64,000 nt of DNA from Arcuatula senhousia (taxonomy: Eukaryota; Mollusca; Bivalvia; Mytilida; Mytilidae), in contig OZ020307.1 of NCBI GenBank assembly GCA_963971305.1, positions 59,207,702 to 59,271,701 of the forward strand. The letters are read 5' to 3'. The translations under genes and the position numbers were made by a program. Under the pieces are notes generated by a model. That model was given only the letters and a program-made list of their open reading frames with translations, did no database searches and was not told the origin of the DNA. Of the stretch, positions 10,401 to 22,290 are shown piece after piece (within the stretch, counting starts at the first letter, position 1; the number at the start of each line of letters is the position of its first letter).

Positions 10401-13400
10401 TCGAAATTGTTACTTCAGGAGCGTCGCAGGTTTAACCTGCCTCATATTATAAGAATAACTTCTAACAAGCTGTTTATCAGTCATCCTTGCACAAACAAAA
10501 CAAAATCATGTGTTATATGTATGACCCAGGGGTAATAAATGAGTAAGCGAGAAAAGAACCCCTGTGTTTCAGAGGATGTTTATCAGTATTATACATTTTT
10601 TATCAGCAAGCCAGAGCTGAACAAGAGGAAGAGTTCATTAGCAACACTCTTTTGAAGAAGATCCAAGCACTAAAGAAAGAGAAAGAATCACTTGCCATGA
10701 ACTATGAACAGGAAGAAGAATTCTTAACCAATGATTTGTCAAGAAAGCTAACACAGGTAATTTTATCTTTTATCCACATTTAGGCTGATGATCATATTTT
10801 AAAGCTCTGGTCCATTCTACATACATGAAGGTGGTATCAATCCATAAAAACAGTGATTTGAAATACATGTAGTTTGAAAATTTTACTCTGACATGTCTGA
10901 AGTTATTAAGATAAAGGTGTAGATTTTACAATTTCCAAAGTTTGTTTTAATCAAAAAGAAAATAAAATATTTAAAAATTTGATAATTGGTTTAAGGTAAT
11001 CAAATTTTATTCAGTAAGTACATGTCAGAACATTTAGTCATTCTTCTGCTTCCTGGTAGGAATTCTTGCATAAGCACTGGAGATTTTAAATCCAGTTTAG
11101 TATTATTAGAACTGTAATGAATTGAGTAAAAATTGCTATAATTGTAATGTTTTAACTTTTTTCAGCTTAGACAAGAGAAAGTTGAATTAGAAGAGACTTT
11201 GGAAAAAGAACAAGAATATCAAGTCAATAAATTAATGAGAAAAATAGAAAAGTTAGAAAGAGAAACATTGTCTAAACAAGTCACACTTGAACAGGTAAAC
11301 AATCTCAATATTCAGGGCCTGGCATTATGATTATTGTTTAACAGCCTCTCAATAAATTTTGGTGTAGCTTAAACTTAAAAACAATCTGAGGAAACACTTT
11401 TCAATAATTAATGGAAAACCATTTCATCTATTTTGGGGAATGTAGAATTTTGCAAACAGAAAGAGCCTTTGTTGTCTTTTTCTTGTAAGACTATCATATT
11501 GTTCTTTTTTTTTCAAAAAACATTAATAAACTGATTCAACCTTTTAGATCAATTTAAGTAGATCAAGAAATTAAATAGATAAGACTTCTTGTTATTGAGC
11601 ATGTGTGTGTGTTGTTTATTATGTTTCCTAAAAGGATTATTCTTTTATTATATAAAGACTGCAATTATAAATAATCTCTGGATCATTTGTCTTTATGATA
11701 TAGATTTCATCATCAAAAATAATGATTTCCTTATATTCAAAAGTAAATAATTAATGAGGACCTGTCTGTCTTAACTTTGACAATTGTTACATATACCACA
11801 TGTAGTACATGTACTTCTGGTTTGTTGTTATGCAATAGAAGATAATCAGACATAGGATTGACCTAAACTGTAACACTGTAATTACCAGACATGTTTTAGT
11901 ACATGTGAATGTACTACATCACTGCAATCACATGTTAGGATTTACACATAGTTTGAGGAATTCTTTTAATTGTAATACTGATATATTAAGTAGACAGGTA
12001 TGAAAGGATGAACTTTCAATATTTGAAAAATAAATTAAGCCACTTTTCACGTGACCTTTAATAATAAAAAAAATATTTTTCCAAAATTCTTTAATATTTA
12101 TCCTTATTTAAGTCTCTAGATCTACAGTCATTTAAAAACATATGTTAGTTTCTTACAATGTTTTTAAAATACTTATTATACCCCTGCTCAGAAGAAGAGG
12201 GGGGTATACTGGTTTACCTCTGTCTGTCTTTCCGTCCATCCGCAACATAATCTTCGTTACAGTTTTCTCAGTAACTACATATCACAGCGGTTTGAAATTT
12301 GGTATATGAGTTCAGTATGAGGTCCTTTATTGCGAGTACCGTAATTAGGTCTGTATAATATCTTCTTGCTGTTTACTGACATAGTTCATTTTGGTGGAAG
12401 CAAGGGTATACTGAGTGAGCAGTAGCTCACAGATTCCTTGTTGTGCTATTTTTTTTACAACACATAATGATGAATAACAGTGTTTGTATAATTTGATGTC
12501 AAAAATACAGTTTAATACAAAACTAGTGAAATTTGAAAATGATTTCACTTTGATATCAAAATGGTTGCAATTTTGAAAAAAATAATGTACATTTGTAAAT
12601 CAAAAGTTGAATAATGATTTTTTTTCAGCTGAGAAGAGAAAAAGTAGAATTAGAAAATGCCTTGGAACAAGAACAAGAATCTCTAGTCAACAGGTTGTGG
12701 AAACGTATGGACAAACTTGAGGCAGAAAAGAGGTAAATAGTTGTTCTATAAATAGTTCTTCTAGAAAACATTGTATGAAAAAAGGGGTCTTTTTCAAATT
12801 AATGCTTGTCTTTTCAAAGTAGTTTTAAGGGGCTGAACTCCTTTATTACCAGCATTTCACAATCTAGGCTGTTTATAAACTTTATTGGAGTGTACACATT
12901 GTTTTATCAAGTAAATCAGGAATATTGATGTGAAAAATTGTTGGACACAAGAAAAAAAAACTCTGAAGGAGCATCAGATACAAAAAAGTTAAGGATGCCA
13001 ACTTCAAGTCATCTGTTGATTGAAAAGTTTACTATTTAGTGTAGCCAGTTCCTTTATTTTGAAAAAAAAAACAGCCTTGGTTCCCTTTAATTAAGCAATC
13101 ATTGACTTGGAAGCTTTTTTACCCACTTTGTAAATTGGCAATTACTTTATGAAATTGCATTCTAGTGTAATAATTGGTTTCTAGATACATGGCAAGGATT
13201 GTTTATGCTATAAACTTTTTATTTTGACAGACTGCTACAGGAAAAGTTAGACCAGCCTGTGACGGGGCCTCCGTCTCCCAGAGACATGAACAACGGAGAC
13301 ACGGCAGCAAATCTAACCCAACACATAGAAAACCTGAGAGGGGAGGTTAACAACCTGAAGGAATTGTTACGCAGAGCTCAAGTGGAACGTAAGATATTGT

Positions 13401-16400
13401 TGTGTAATAAGTTATAACATGCATGTCCACTAATTTTGATGACTAAATCTCCCATTCACTTCATTCACTTCAATCAGCTTTAACTATAGGATTTATTTAT
13501 TTGTACATGAACAAAAGATACTCTATTTATACATTTTTATAGGTTAGAAGTTATTCATAGAAAGTGTGCATTCTTGTTAAGATATAAGTCTAGATTTATA
13601 TGTAAATTATTTGTTCACAAGAACCAACAGCAGTTAATCCTCAGTGCCTGATTTATAGACATAAAACCTTACTTTGCGGCATTAACCAGCTATGCAATCT
13701 CAAAATCTTCATTGAAATCTCTATTGAACCACAGGTAAGTTTTTGTTCGGTAAAAAACTAAACAATCATATTCTAAATTAATCCTCTTTGTAGATGAACA
13801 AAAAATGGCACAGTATGCTCAAGAGGAGAAGAATATCAGAGAAGAAAATCTTAGATTACAGAGAAAACTACAGTTAGAAATGGAGCGTCGAGAAAACTTG
13901 TGTCGGCACCTGTCAGAGAGTGAATCTAGTCTTGAAATGGATGATGAAAGGTATTCTTTTAGCAAAGTTCATATAATGTGTTTTATTCATGGATAAGTGG
14001 TTCCCCCAACAGATCATTGAAAAAATACATGGAGGTTTTAATTGGCAGTTGATTATGTTTCGAAATAGGTGATTCAGGGTTCATGAACAAATTTAATTTC
14101 ACATTCCTTTTCAAAATTGCCAATGAATTGAACGGCGGTGGGGTATTGGAAACAAGTGCCTTCTAACATTCCCATACATTTAATTCTTATAGTCAAAGGA
14201 TGAGGGGCATTAAGACCCATAATTGGCCCAAGAAAATGTAGTTGCTTGAAAAATAATGATATTTATAACAAATATCAACTTATATGTGGTTACAAAGAAA
14301 ACACACAAAATGAGGCAATTTTTGTTCTTTTTTGCATAATTATGACATCACATATAGCTGTCTTATTTGACAAAATAGGGAAAATCTGCAATTTTGAATA
14401 TTTTTAGTGTATATTTGCCTTTAGAAAACTTTGGGCGCAAACAACAACTTCAAACTTTTAGAAGTGAAAGGTATCATAAATTTACACATTTTATCCAAGT
14501 ATGAAGCTGTTGTTTTAATGCGCCCACATTCTTCCAGACCAAAAAGTGTGTGGAAATCAGCAAAAAACAATGAATTAGGACAATTTCTTTAATTTATAGC
14601 TTTTTTAGTAAACTTATTGGCAAAACAACTAAAGTGATATGGCAAAAGCTTATCATTTTCTTAAAGCCTTATATTTGATCAATGTTTCATCAACTTAAGG
14701 GGGTACAGAACACCTAAGGGAAATGACTCTTAAATATCACTTGAACATTTTAGTCAGCCACAATTATTCAGAGATCTCAAGCTTCTCAATGATCAAAAAA
14801 TGAAATGTTGAAACTCCATTATGTTCAATGAAAAATTTCACAAGAAACCTATGGTTCGATTTTCTTAAGATTTGACATATTAATTCATATGACTAAAGTG
14901 CATATTTATGCAAATTTTCATGAAATTTAAACGACACAATTTTATTTTAGCCAAAGTGTTGGAAACCCCCTTAAGACATCCATATGGTCAGTTTAAATTT
15001 CATGGTAAATCTTGGGCCAAAAATGGGTCTTATTACCACTCATCTTTTTGTAAGTTGACTTATCACTCAAAAATATAAGTAAAAATTAAATATAGGAACA
15101 GTTAAACATGTACTTCCAAAAAATAAAGATTCTTAATAAATGTACAGTTCTATCACTATTCCGAGATTTTGTTATTTCTTAATGAATGATAAAATAACAT
15201 AGAAAAGCCATTAAGGTGGCTCGAGGCTTTTCTACTGAGCATCTATTTGCACTTATTGGTATTTTGTATAAAATTGATAAATTAAGTGGATATGGCAGAC
15301 AAAAACTATTTATTATAATATATTTAATCAAATTAGAAGCAATCGTAATACAAAAAAGGTCTTTTAAATCATTTTTAGAATTTCCCCGTACTAAATCAAA
15401 GGGAGATAATTTATAAAGAATGTATAGGAAAAATTTCAAATTTCATGAGTATCTTGAAAAAATGAATAATGACCCTATGTTTATTAGGGCCCCGCATCAA
15501 AGATGCGGACGCCCTATAGTTTTCACTTTGTCCGTCCGTCCGTCCGTCAACAATTCTTGTGAACACTAAAACTCAAAAACTATTAACACCACAGTTCTGA
15601 AACTTTGCACAGCTGCTAAGTAGCATGTCATGATGTGCATATTAAAATTTTGTGCAGATCTGATTAAAATTTTTGTAAAAAATCTTCATTTTTTATTGAA
15701 AATCACAGATTTTGAGAATTGGACTTTGTGAACACTAAAACTCAAAAACTGTTAACAATACAGTTCTGAAACTTTATTCAGCTGCTAAGTAGCATGTCAT
15801 GATGTGCATATTAAAATTTTGTGCAAATCTGATTAATATTTTTGGAAAAAAACTTCATTTTTTATCGAAAATCACAGATTTTGAGAATTGGACTTTGTGA
15901 ACAATAAAACTCAAAGGCTATTAACAATACAGATCTGTAGTTTCATATGCATTCCATGGAACATGCCTTAGTGGTTATAATTAAAGTTCGTATGATTTTG
16001 AAAACACTTTGATATTTTGCCGCGGGGCCCTTTCTGACTTTGTCAGTATTCTAGTTTTGAAGAGCTTTAGAAAAGAGACTTTCATTCAGATTTTGAGCTG
16101 ATTCTATAGTAGGAATTCTTCTTTAGGTGCCTCTATAGCTTTTCTCCCTCTATATTCTATATAAAAGTATTTTAACTTTGCTATTTTTAGAAAGCAGCTA
16201 GAGCTCTAAAATGAATATTGACCCCCTCTTTTTATTTGATTTTTTTTTCTATGCATTAAGGTTTAAAATCAATGTACCAAAAATGAAAAAAAATCTATAG
16301 TAGAATACTAATAGCCCTGAGACACCTTAAGCTCGTTCAATAACTCACATCACAGATCATATGTAAAGAAAGACTCTGAGTGGTTTCAAACAAACAAAAA

Positions 16401-18757
16401 AGTTTTATTGGTAGGGGGGGGGGGGGTTATAGATAGGGTAAAGTTATTTAGTCAATCAAAAAGTCAAAGAAATAAAGAGAAAGAATGAGCAGTCAGATGA
16501 TAAGGTGTTGACTGATAACACCTTATTGCCTGACTGTTGTGTTATTCTTTAAAACCTTTTGTATGATTTTTTTTAATAACTCTGCATCTTTTTGGATCAA
16601 GTCTACTTCTTGGCTGTTTAGGGACAATTTTACCCTAACACAACCTCCTTATATAAACAACAATTTAAAAAATCCACAATGGAAAACGAAGTTGTCAGAT
16701 GACCCCTTATAGGGGTTACAGCCCCTTAAAGGCAAAAAATAGTGTTTTTGGCCCATAGAATAAAAACTATTGCAGATAGAGAAAAGATGTCGCTTGCTTA
16801 AATGTTTCCCCTAACACAACCTACATATATGAACAACAATTAAGAAATCCCCATTGGCCCATTGGAAAACAGCATACAGTTGAAGAAAATTTGTATCCAA
16901 ATAACTTGCTTTCAAATTTTTGCTCGAATTAATCTCTGCTTATAATAAGCAATTTAAAGCAATCTGAATGCGTTTCATCTTTATCAAGAAAATGTTAAAA
17001 GATTTTATAGAAGTATTTCATTTTCAGACATTTCAATGAGATGACGAAACAACAAGAAATGAGTCATGTTGTACGACCAAGAACAGTCTCAAGTCCTATC
17101 CCATATGGTTCTCCTAACACATCCAGACCAATATCACCTGGTAAGTCTCAATTCCTATCCCTTATGGTTCTCCTAACACATCCAGACCAATATCACCTGG
17201 TAAGTCTCAAGTCCTATCCCTTATGGTTCTCCTAACACATCCAGACCAATATCACCTGGTAAGTCTCAAGTCCTATCCCTTATGGTTCTCCTAACACATC
17301 CAGACCAATATCACCTGGTAAGTCTCAAGTCCTATCCCTTATGGTTCTCCTAACACATCCAGACCAATATCACCTGGTAAGTGCCAAAGATAACAAAAAT
17401 TTAGCCTGAAATAATAATTGCATTTAATGAGATCAAAGTAGAAAAAAATGTATTTTAATAACTATCAGTATTCAATATTAAAAGGATCTGTTTCTCATCT
17501 TTTTTTCCGTATGGCTATAGATGAACTATTTAATTAAAAGTGTGAATGATAAGACTTTTATATTGCCATTATATATGAAGCTTTAGCACATATGCAAGTT
17601 GTATGGAAAGGTATATTTTAGTTGAATTTACAGCTTCTATAAATGTTTTGTTTGAATAGTTAATGCCACAAATTTTTCAGTTAACTTTTATATAGTTGTA
17701 TTTTGCAAATGTGTAAAATTAGTGTTGATTCCCCCATCCCCCACAAATATAGATAAACAACTATAAAAACTGATCTATTGTACATTTATTAATTGATATT
17801 TTCTCCTCAGGTATGAACTATCCAGCATTTAGTCCACCGAGTCCAATGAGACGGAGTACCGGCAGTACTAGTAGTACAAGTAGTGGAACATTCCATCCTC
17901 CACACCATTTACCTGGTACTTCTCCACCAGTACACACACACATGCAGGTAAATACACATCAAATACACACATGTAAAACATCATGCAGGTCATAAACATA
18001 CAGGTAAATAGCCATCATATATACCCACATGCATGAAAATGCATTAAATATATCCACATAAGGTAATAGAAATACAAGTAGCATAAAAGATAGAATCCAT
18101 ATAGGTGATTGAAACCAACCCTATTTCCTTGTATTAGCAGGGTTGCCACGCATCCTTGAAACCTGGAAAAACCCTTGAATTTCATTTGTCAGTTCAAGGT
18201 CCTGGAAAAGACCTTGAATTTTGAAAAAAATGAAAATATCCTCGAAAAACCCTGGAATTTTCCACTATCAAAGGTTCAAAATTGAACTGTTTCACAAAAA
18301 ATTTCATTGAAAATGACTTAAATACCCTTGAAAAGTCCTGGAAAACCCTTGAATTTTGCAACAACAAAATAGGGGCAACCCTGGTATTAAAGTGCTTGAT
18401 ATCTTTGGTTATCAGTTATATCTTTTATGTTATTGAGTACATTGTACTTTGGGACAAATTTTGTAGTTTACTGTTAATGTGATACTCAATATTCATGCCA
18501 GGCAATTCATGGTTGAACTGATTAACACCATATCTGTTGTTTACAATGTATGGACAAAAGAGTAAGTTCAGTGGGTGCTTCTATAAATTCCAAAATGGCT
18601 GCCCTCTGCACACTTGAGAGGCATTTACAGTGTAAAGATTTCAGCTTTTTGACATTGTTAATGCTTATTTATTTGTATTATCCAGAGACCAAGAACAACA
18701 AACACAGATAAATTTGCCAGACCCAGTAGTTTTCCAGAGAGAAAAGAAACCACCTGA
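7184..18757 (+). CDS. CCDC6: Coiled-coil domain-containing protein 6 (CCDC6)
   Basis: Nine exons join in frame: 7184-7405, 10607-10756, 11166-11294, 12629-12732, 13231-13388, 13794-13950, 17028-17140, 17811-17947, 18686-18757 (1242 nt, 413 aa). The start follows AAA in AAAATGG, and the protein opens [14 protein letters not shown], close to vertebrate CCDC6. Residues from about 28 to 300 form a long coiled coil with hallmark pieces [57 protein letters not shown] and [19 protein letters not shown] (about 215-220) and [12 protein letters not shown] follow, then a Ser/Pro-rich tail. Vertebrate CCDC6 is a phosphorylated scaffold linked to the DNA-damage checkpoint and to CREB1 repression; function here is inferred from homology. 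It lacks the Gly-rich N-terminal insert and the long Pro-rich C-terminus of the human protein (474 aa). Introns hold many repeats. Confidence 0.95.
8208..8427 (-). pseudogene. C-terminal hAT dimerisation domain fragment
   Basis: After an apparent acceptor (TTTATAG) comes [20 protein letters not shown], then [20 protein letters not shown] and a short Asp/Thr tail. The [12 protein letters not shown]...RLS core is typical of the C-terminal dimerisation region of hAT transposases. The RNase H-like catalytic core is missing. Confidence 0.75.
8597..8851 (-). pseudogene. N-terminal fragment of hAT transposase-like protein
   Basis: It starts [20 protein letters not shown], then a Thr/Gln-rich low-complexity stretch, then [18 protein letters not shown], which resembles the N-terminus of KIAA1586/ZNF862-like hAT transposases as I recall them. 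The frame then runs into ILLFHFN and a stop where the catalytic region should continue. Confidence 0.65.
10290..10405. repeat. Fragment of pearl-like family C
   Basis: It starts AGGGCCCCTCATCGAAGATG and CGGACGCCCCATAG, then a GTCCGTCTGTCCGTCAGTC run and GAACACTAAAACTCAAAAAC. This matches the start of the fuller copy at 15486. It breaks off into the AGGAGCGTCGCAGG end of the 6521-type element. Confidence 0.6.
12174..12446. repeat. Pearl-like family A, short reverse copy
   Basis: Reverse of the family at 1-1013: hairpin end with CCCCTGCTCAGAAGAAGAGG, a GTCTGTCTTTCCGTCC run, one core unit (AGTTTTCTCAGTAACTACAT), and the left end CTCACAGATTCCTTGTTGT. It lies in CCDC6 intron 3. Confidence 0.7.
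14699..14970. mobile_element. TTAA-flanked MITE-like element
   Basis: TTAA duplications at 14695-14698 and 14971-14974 flank short inverted ends GGGGGT and ACCCCC/CCCCC, with ACAC/GTGT further inside. It is 272 bp, AT-rich and non-coding. TTAA target sites are used by piggyBac and Kolobok transposases; which applies is unknown. Confidence 0.45.
15215..16326. mobile_element. TTAA-flanked element with nested pearl-like insertion
   Basis: TTAA occurs at both sides (15211-15214 and 16327-16330), with inverted ends GGTGGCTCGAGG and CCCTGAGACACC. A pearl-like element occupies about 15486-16056 within it. No transposase coding is visible. Confidence 0.5.
15486..16056. repeat. Pearl-like element, family C
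   Basis: It opens with a hairpin GGGCCCCGCATC...GATGCGGACGCCC, a CCGTCCGTCCGTCCGTC run, then three copies of a unit of about 170 bp containing GAACACTAAAACTCAAAAAC and ATTTTGAGAATTGGACTTTG, and closes GCCGCGGGGCCCTTTCTGAC. It is non-coding. Confidence 0.75.
17028..17140 (+). CDS. CCDC6: CCDC6 exon 7, abutting a donor-containing tandem array
   Basis: It encodes residues 307-344: [39 protein letters not shown]. The acceptor is TTTTCAG. The first donor (CCTG|GTAAGT at 17141) joins in frame to exon 8 (GT ATG AAC, giving PGMNYPAF). The last 59 bp, including the donor, recur four more times downstream. Confidence 0.88.
17082..17382 (+). repeat. 59-bp tandem array copying the exon 7 end and its splice donor
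   Basis: There are five near-identical units, each containing TCCTATCCC, TATGGTTCTCCTAACACATC, CAGACCAATATCACCTG and GTAAGT. Donors fall at 17141, 17200, 17259, 17318 and 17377, an exact 59-bp period. Only the last is followed by GTAAGTGCC, probably the ancestral intron sequence. Reading past donor 1 stays open until TAG at 17233. As 59 is not a multiple of 3, donor 2 shifts frame, and donors 3-5 include the stop. Confidence 0.9.
18138..18383. mobile_element. hAT-type MITE
   Basis: The ends CAGGGTTGCC and GGCAACCCTG are inverted, and the flanks share GTATTA. The interior repeats CCTGGAAAA...CCTTGAATTTT motifs in both directions. It is 246 bp, non-coding and lies in the last CCDC6 intron. hAT membership is inferred from the CAGGG ends. 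Confidence 0.6.
18686..18757 (+). CDS. CCDC6: CCDC6 terminal coding exon
   Basis: The acceptor is ATTATCCAG. It encodes residues 391-413, [20 protein letters not shown] then ETT and TGA. It corresponds to the SNSPDKFKRPTPPPS part of vertebrate CCDC6, but the human Pro-rich tail that follows is absent. Confidence 0.8.
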   Translation, partial: RPRTTNTDKFARPSSFPERKETT

Positions 18758-21700
18758 AAAGATATCACTCATCTTTAGTTTGGTGCTAATAGCGAAATGT
18801 TTCGTGCTTACAGACTTGCCGAGAACGAGAGAAAAATCCACATAGTGGGCAGGAGTGTAGTGATCATGCTTTGCATTGTTTTGTCACTTGCAGTCATGGT
18901 AACTGCTAGATTCCATCTGTTTGTTTTTGTGTATCCATGGAAACAAGTTTATGTTTTAAAAGATTTTTCGTTTTGTACAATTTTATTATTTCAATTTTAC
19001 AAAGACATTCAGATTTTGTTAGATGTGTAATTTTGTGGCAGAACTTTACATATATAGACATGTGTATTTAGTGTGATTCATATGGTATACATGTTGTGCA
19101 TTTTTTTATATTAAGATGGATATTACAAAAGTTATCCTAGTCCATATCATTAACAACAGTTACAGTTGTTGTTTTTTTCTTTACATCAAACATGTTTAAG
19201 GAATTTAGCATGTTTTGTAATTTGAATACCTAGTCATTGTAAATTGAAATTTTAAATTGAAATTTAAAAAATATAGGTGATGGCTTAAAAGTGAAATCTT
19301 AATTGTCACTGATTTCTTATTTAAAACTTATTTTAAGTTGAATTGAAAAGAAGTAGATTTTGCATGTTTCTTTCTTTATTTTTTAATATTTCATGCTTAC
19401 ACAAGTGCTTGACATTGTCCATGGTCTGTGATACAGTGAAGGTATTTCCATTTATTCAGTCCCTGTAGGTGGTAGTCTTAGCAATGCTTTTAGGGTAGAT
19501 ATTGTTTTTCCTTTGATTTTTGGTAAAAAAAAAAGTGATGCCAATGTTGTTTGAAAATATTATAGAAGAATTCTTTTTTTATCTATATTGCAAAAAAGTT
19601 GTTATTTTGAACTAGCTTAGAGTTATTTGTAGAGAAAATTATATTGAATATGAGAGTTTTTGCAGGATATTAAAATGTCAGAAATCAGTATTAGCTTAAA
19701 ATTTGACAATATAAAGCTTTTAATTTCTGAATATTGTCAGCATATTACTCCTGAATTTTAATGTAGAATTTTCATAACAGATGTTGCTTTCAGTGTTAAA
19801 ATTAATTTTAGTAAAATGTTAAAAGTTATACTAGTTTTCATATTTGGAATAAAAAATAGTAAGAAAAATATTTTATATCCTCAATGACACATCAAAGTTG
19901 ACACATTTTGATTTATTGAAAATAATTTAAACACTCAAAGTTTATGTGAATATTCAATTATATTCTGTAAACTTGTTTAAATTTGTGGCCATAAAGTTTT
20001 AGTGATAAACTTAAATTTTCTCATGTTGTGCAAACAAATTTTGATATTTTAAGATTCTAAGAGCTTTTGTAAATTTAATTTCTTTATACCGACATGCAAA
20101 CTTATTTTTAGCAATTTTAGCACAAAAGTTAAGAAAGTTTATATCTCGCTAAAATTAATTTGTTGAAACTGTCCTGTACAGTAATTGTATTTGTTCTGTC
20201 CCTTTATCTTTGGCAGCTTTTGTGTTTCTATTTCTGCATTTATTTTATTGACAAATAAGGTTTATAATTGGCTCTGATATAAATATGTAATTATATGCTC
20301 CTGAATGGAGTAATAAATGGTAGAGATGTCAATATTTTTGTATTACTACATGTATGAGCTAAATTTTCCTTCAACGTCAGGTTTAGCACGCTTGTTTTCC
20401 AAACTTTCAATGTCTTTTTAAGGTTTTTTTCTCTGTAAATTTCAACGTCATTAAGGGCACATGTGACCTACAAAAAAAGCTAGTTTGATTTTATTTTCGA
20501 ATATAAAATTGTTTCAATTACTCGCATTATCAATTAGTCTGAAATATAAGATACAAACTAATGAAAATATTAAGACATGTAAGAGGTTTGTTACATTTTT
20601 GTCGACCTCAAAATCTAAAGTATCATCTGACAATATCATTAGCAAATTTCACATGTTAACATCAAACCATTAACATTTTAGTTAAGTAGCATTGTCATAT
20701 TTTCATACATATCATGGTGGACACTGCTTAATACTGTTTGATTAAAACCAAACTGGGATATTTTTTTTAAAGTGTTTGATATTGTTATCTAATGGCTGTT
20801 TATTTTCTACAAAAATTCTGTAACATTAAATACTCTCTATTCATAGTTATTTTCTTTTGTCTCTCATGTAAAAATAGTAATCACTTTTCTAAATATAAAA
20901 CTATTAATGAAGCCACTTGGCAACATCTTTATTCAGTTAGTTGATAATATTTGTAGGTTGGTGTGTATTGTGAGGATGTCAAATGTGTTAACATCTTAAA
21001 GGTGAACTGTATATTTGATTGAATTCATAAAAAACACTCCCACTAACTAGGGAGATAATTAAAAAGTATTTTGTCCAAAATGGAACGTTGGTTATGTTCT
21101 TGTTTTATTTTAAAGATGATATAACAGTGATATTCAGAACATTATTGTTACACTTGGTCTATAATTGTAGGATTAGTATGATAATTCTTTTGTTTATTAT
21201 TGCTTTTGCTATTTTTATAAGAAATTGTGAATGATTGTTGTGAATTTTGGTGCAGTATTTTGTGAATGATTGTGATTTTCCCAGGTGAGTCTGATAAAAT
21301 TACAGGTGTACACAGATTGGCCTTAGATATTTACATGTACAGTATAAACAGGTGGGGAGCTTGTTGTTAGTTGGCCTAATACATGTAATACATTACATCG
21401 GAAACTTTTTCTTCAAATTGAACTTCTTTTAAGTAGATATAATCATTTTGAACATAAACATATTCCAGTTTTCAACATAAAAGGGGGGGGGCAAAGGCAT
21501 TCTTGATGTTTTACAGAATCTATGAGTGTTAAAAAAATATTTTTGGGAATAGAAGAAGGAGCTTCAAATTCATTCTTAATGTCATAGCATTTAATTGCTT
21601 TTAGTTAATCATTTGAAAATATTAATCAAGATACATATGTAAATCATTTGTTCTTGTTTGTTAGTCAAACTTTTGTTTATTTAAAAGAACTGTTGACAGG

Positions 21701-22290
21701 CTGTTTACAGTCAATAGATCTTTATTTTAGAATTTTAAAACTTTTTCACAAGTATATGCTATTGTGAAATGATAACATTAAAGATTCATTTTCCCCCATT
21801 TCAGTATAACCTTTCATTTATAGCTCTCTTCTATATGTATGGATTGTTGTCTCAAGGAGTTTACTCCTCTTATATTACTTTTATCATCAAATTTATTATC
21901 CGTACCGACCTTTCACATCTCAATGTCAGCTTATTATGACACTTTTAAAGTAAACACCACTTTCTTGAACAAACTTGAAACTATCAAAATTATATTTTAA
22001 GATTCAGAGTTGATGTCAAAGATTTATCTTAAATATTTTACTCAAATTGCCATTTACTTAGAGATGTTTTCTTCTATGCATCATTATGCATTGCTTCGAT
22101 TGGTCAATGATAAGCCATTCTCATATAGACAAACATACTTGCTTATTTCCTTCCTTTTACATGGCCTGTGATTGGTTAGGCCTTATCTGTTGTACATTCA
22201 GACTGATTATTGTGATAATTAATTTGTTATGTATGTGCTAATCTGTTGTATATAAACTTTGTTATGTATCTGAATAAAAAATATCACGCC
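18758..22290 (+). other. Probable CCDC6 3' UTR and downstream AT-rich DNA
   Basis: After the CCDC6 stop there is about 3.5 kb of AT-rich sequence without convincing reading frames. AATAAA-type signals occur near 20310, 22273 (CTGAATAAAAAATATC) and 22357; which is used cannot be told. It includes the diverged copy of the 6521-type element (20299-20515). Confidence 0.4.

Larger units (their letters stand above)
7406..10606 (+). other. CCDC6 intron 1
   Basis: The intron holds the 1.69 kb hAT remnant at 7938-9622, a CAAATTGCCTCTAACTCAAA motif near 7629 with an inverted partner near 9848 (TTTGAGTTAGAGGC), a short pearl-type fragment at 10290-10405, and the AT-rich remainder. I see no coding exon of another host gene. 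Confidence 0.6.
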
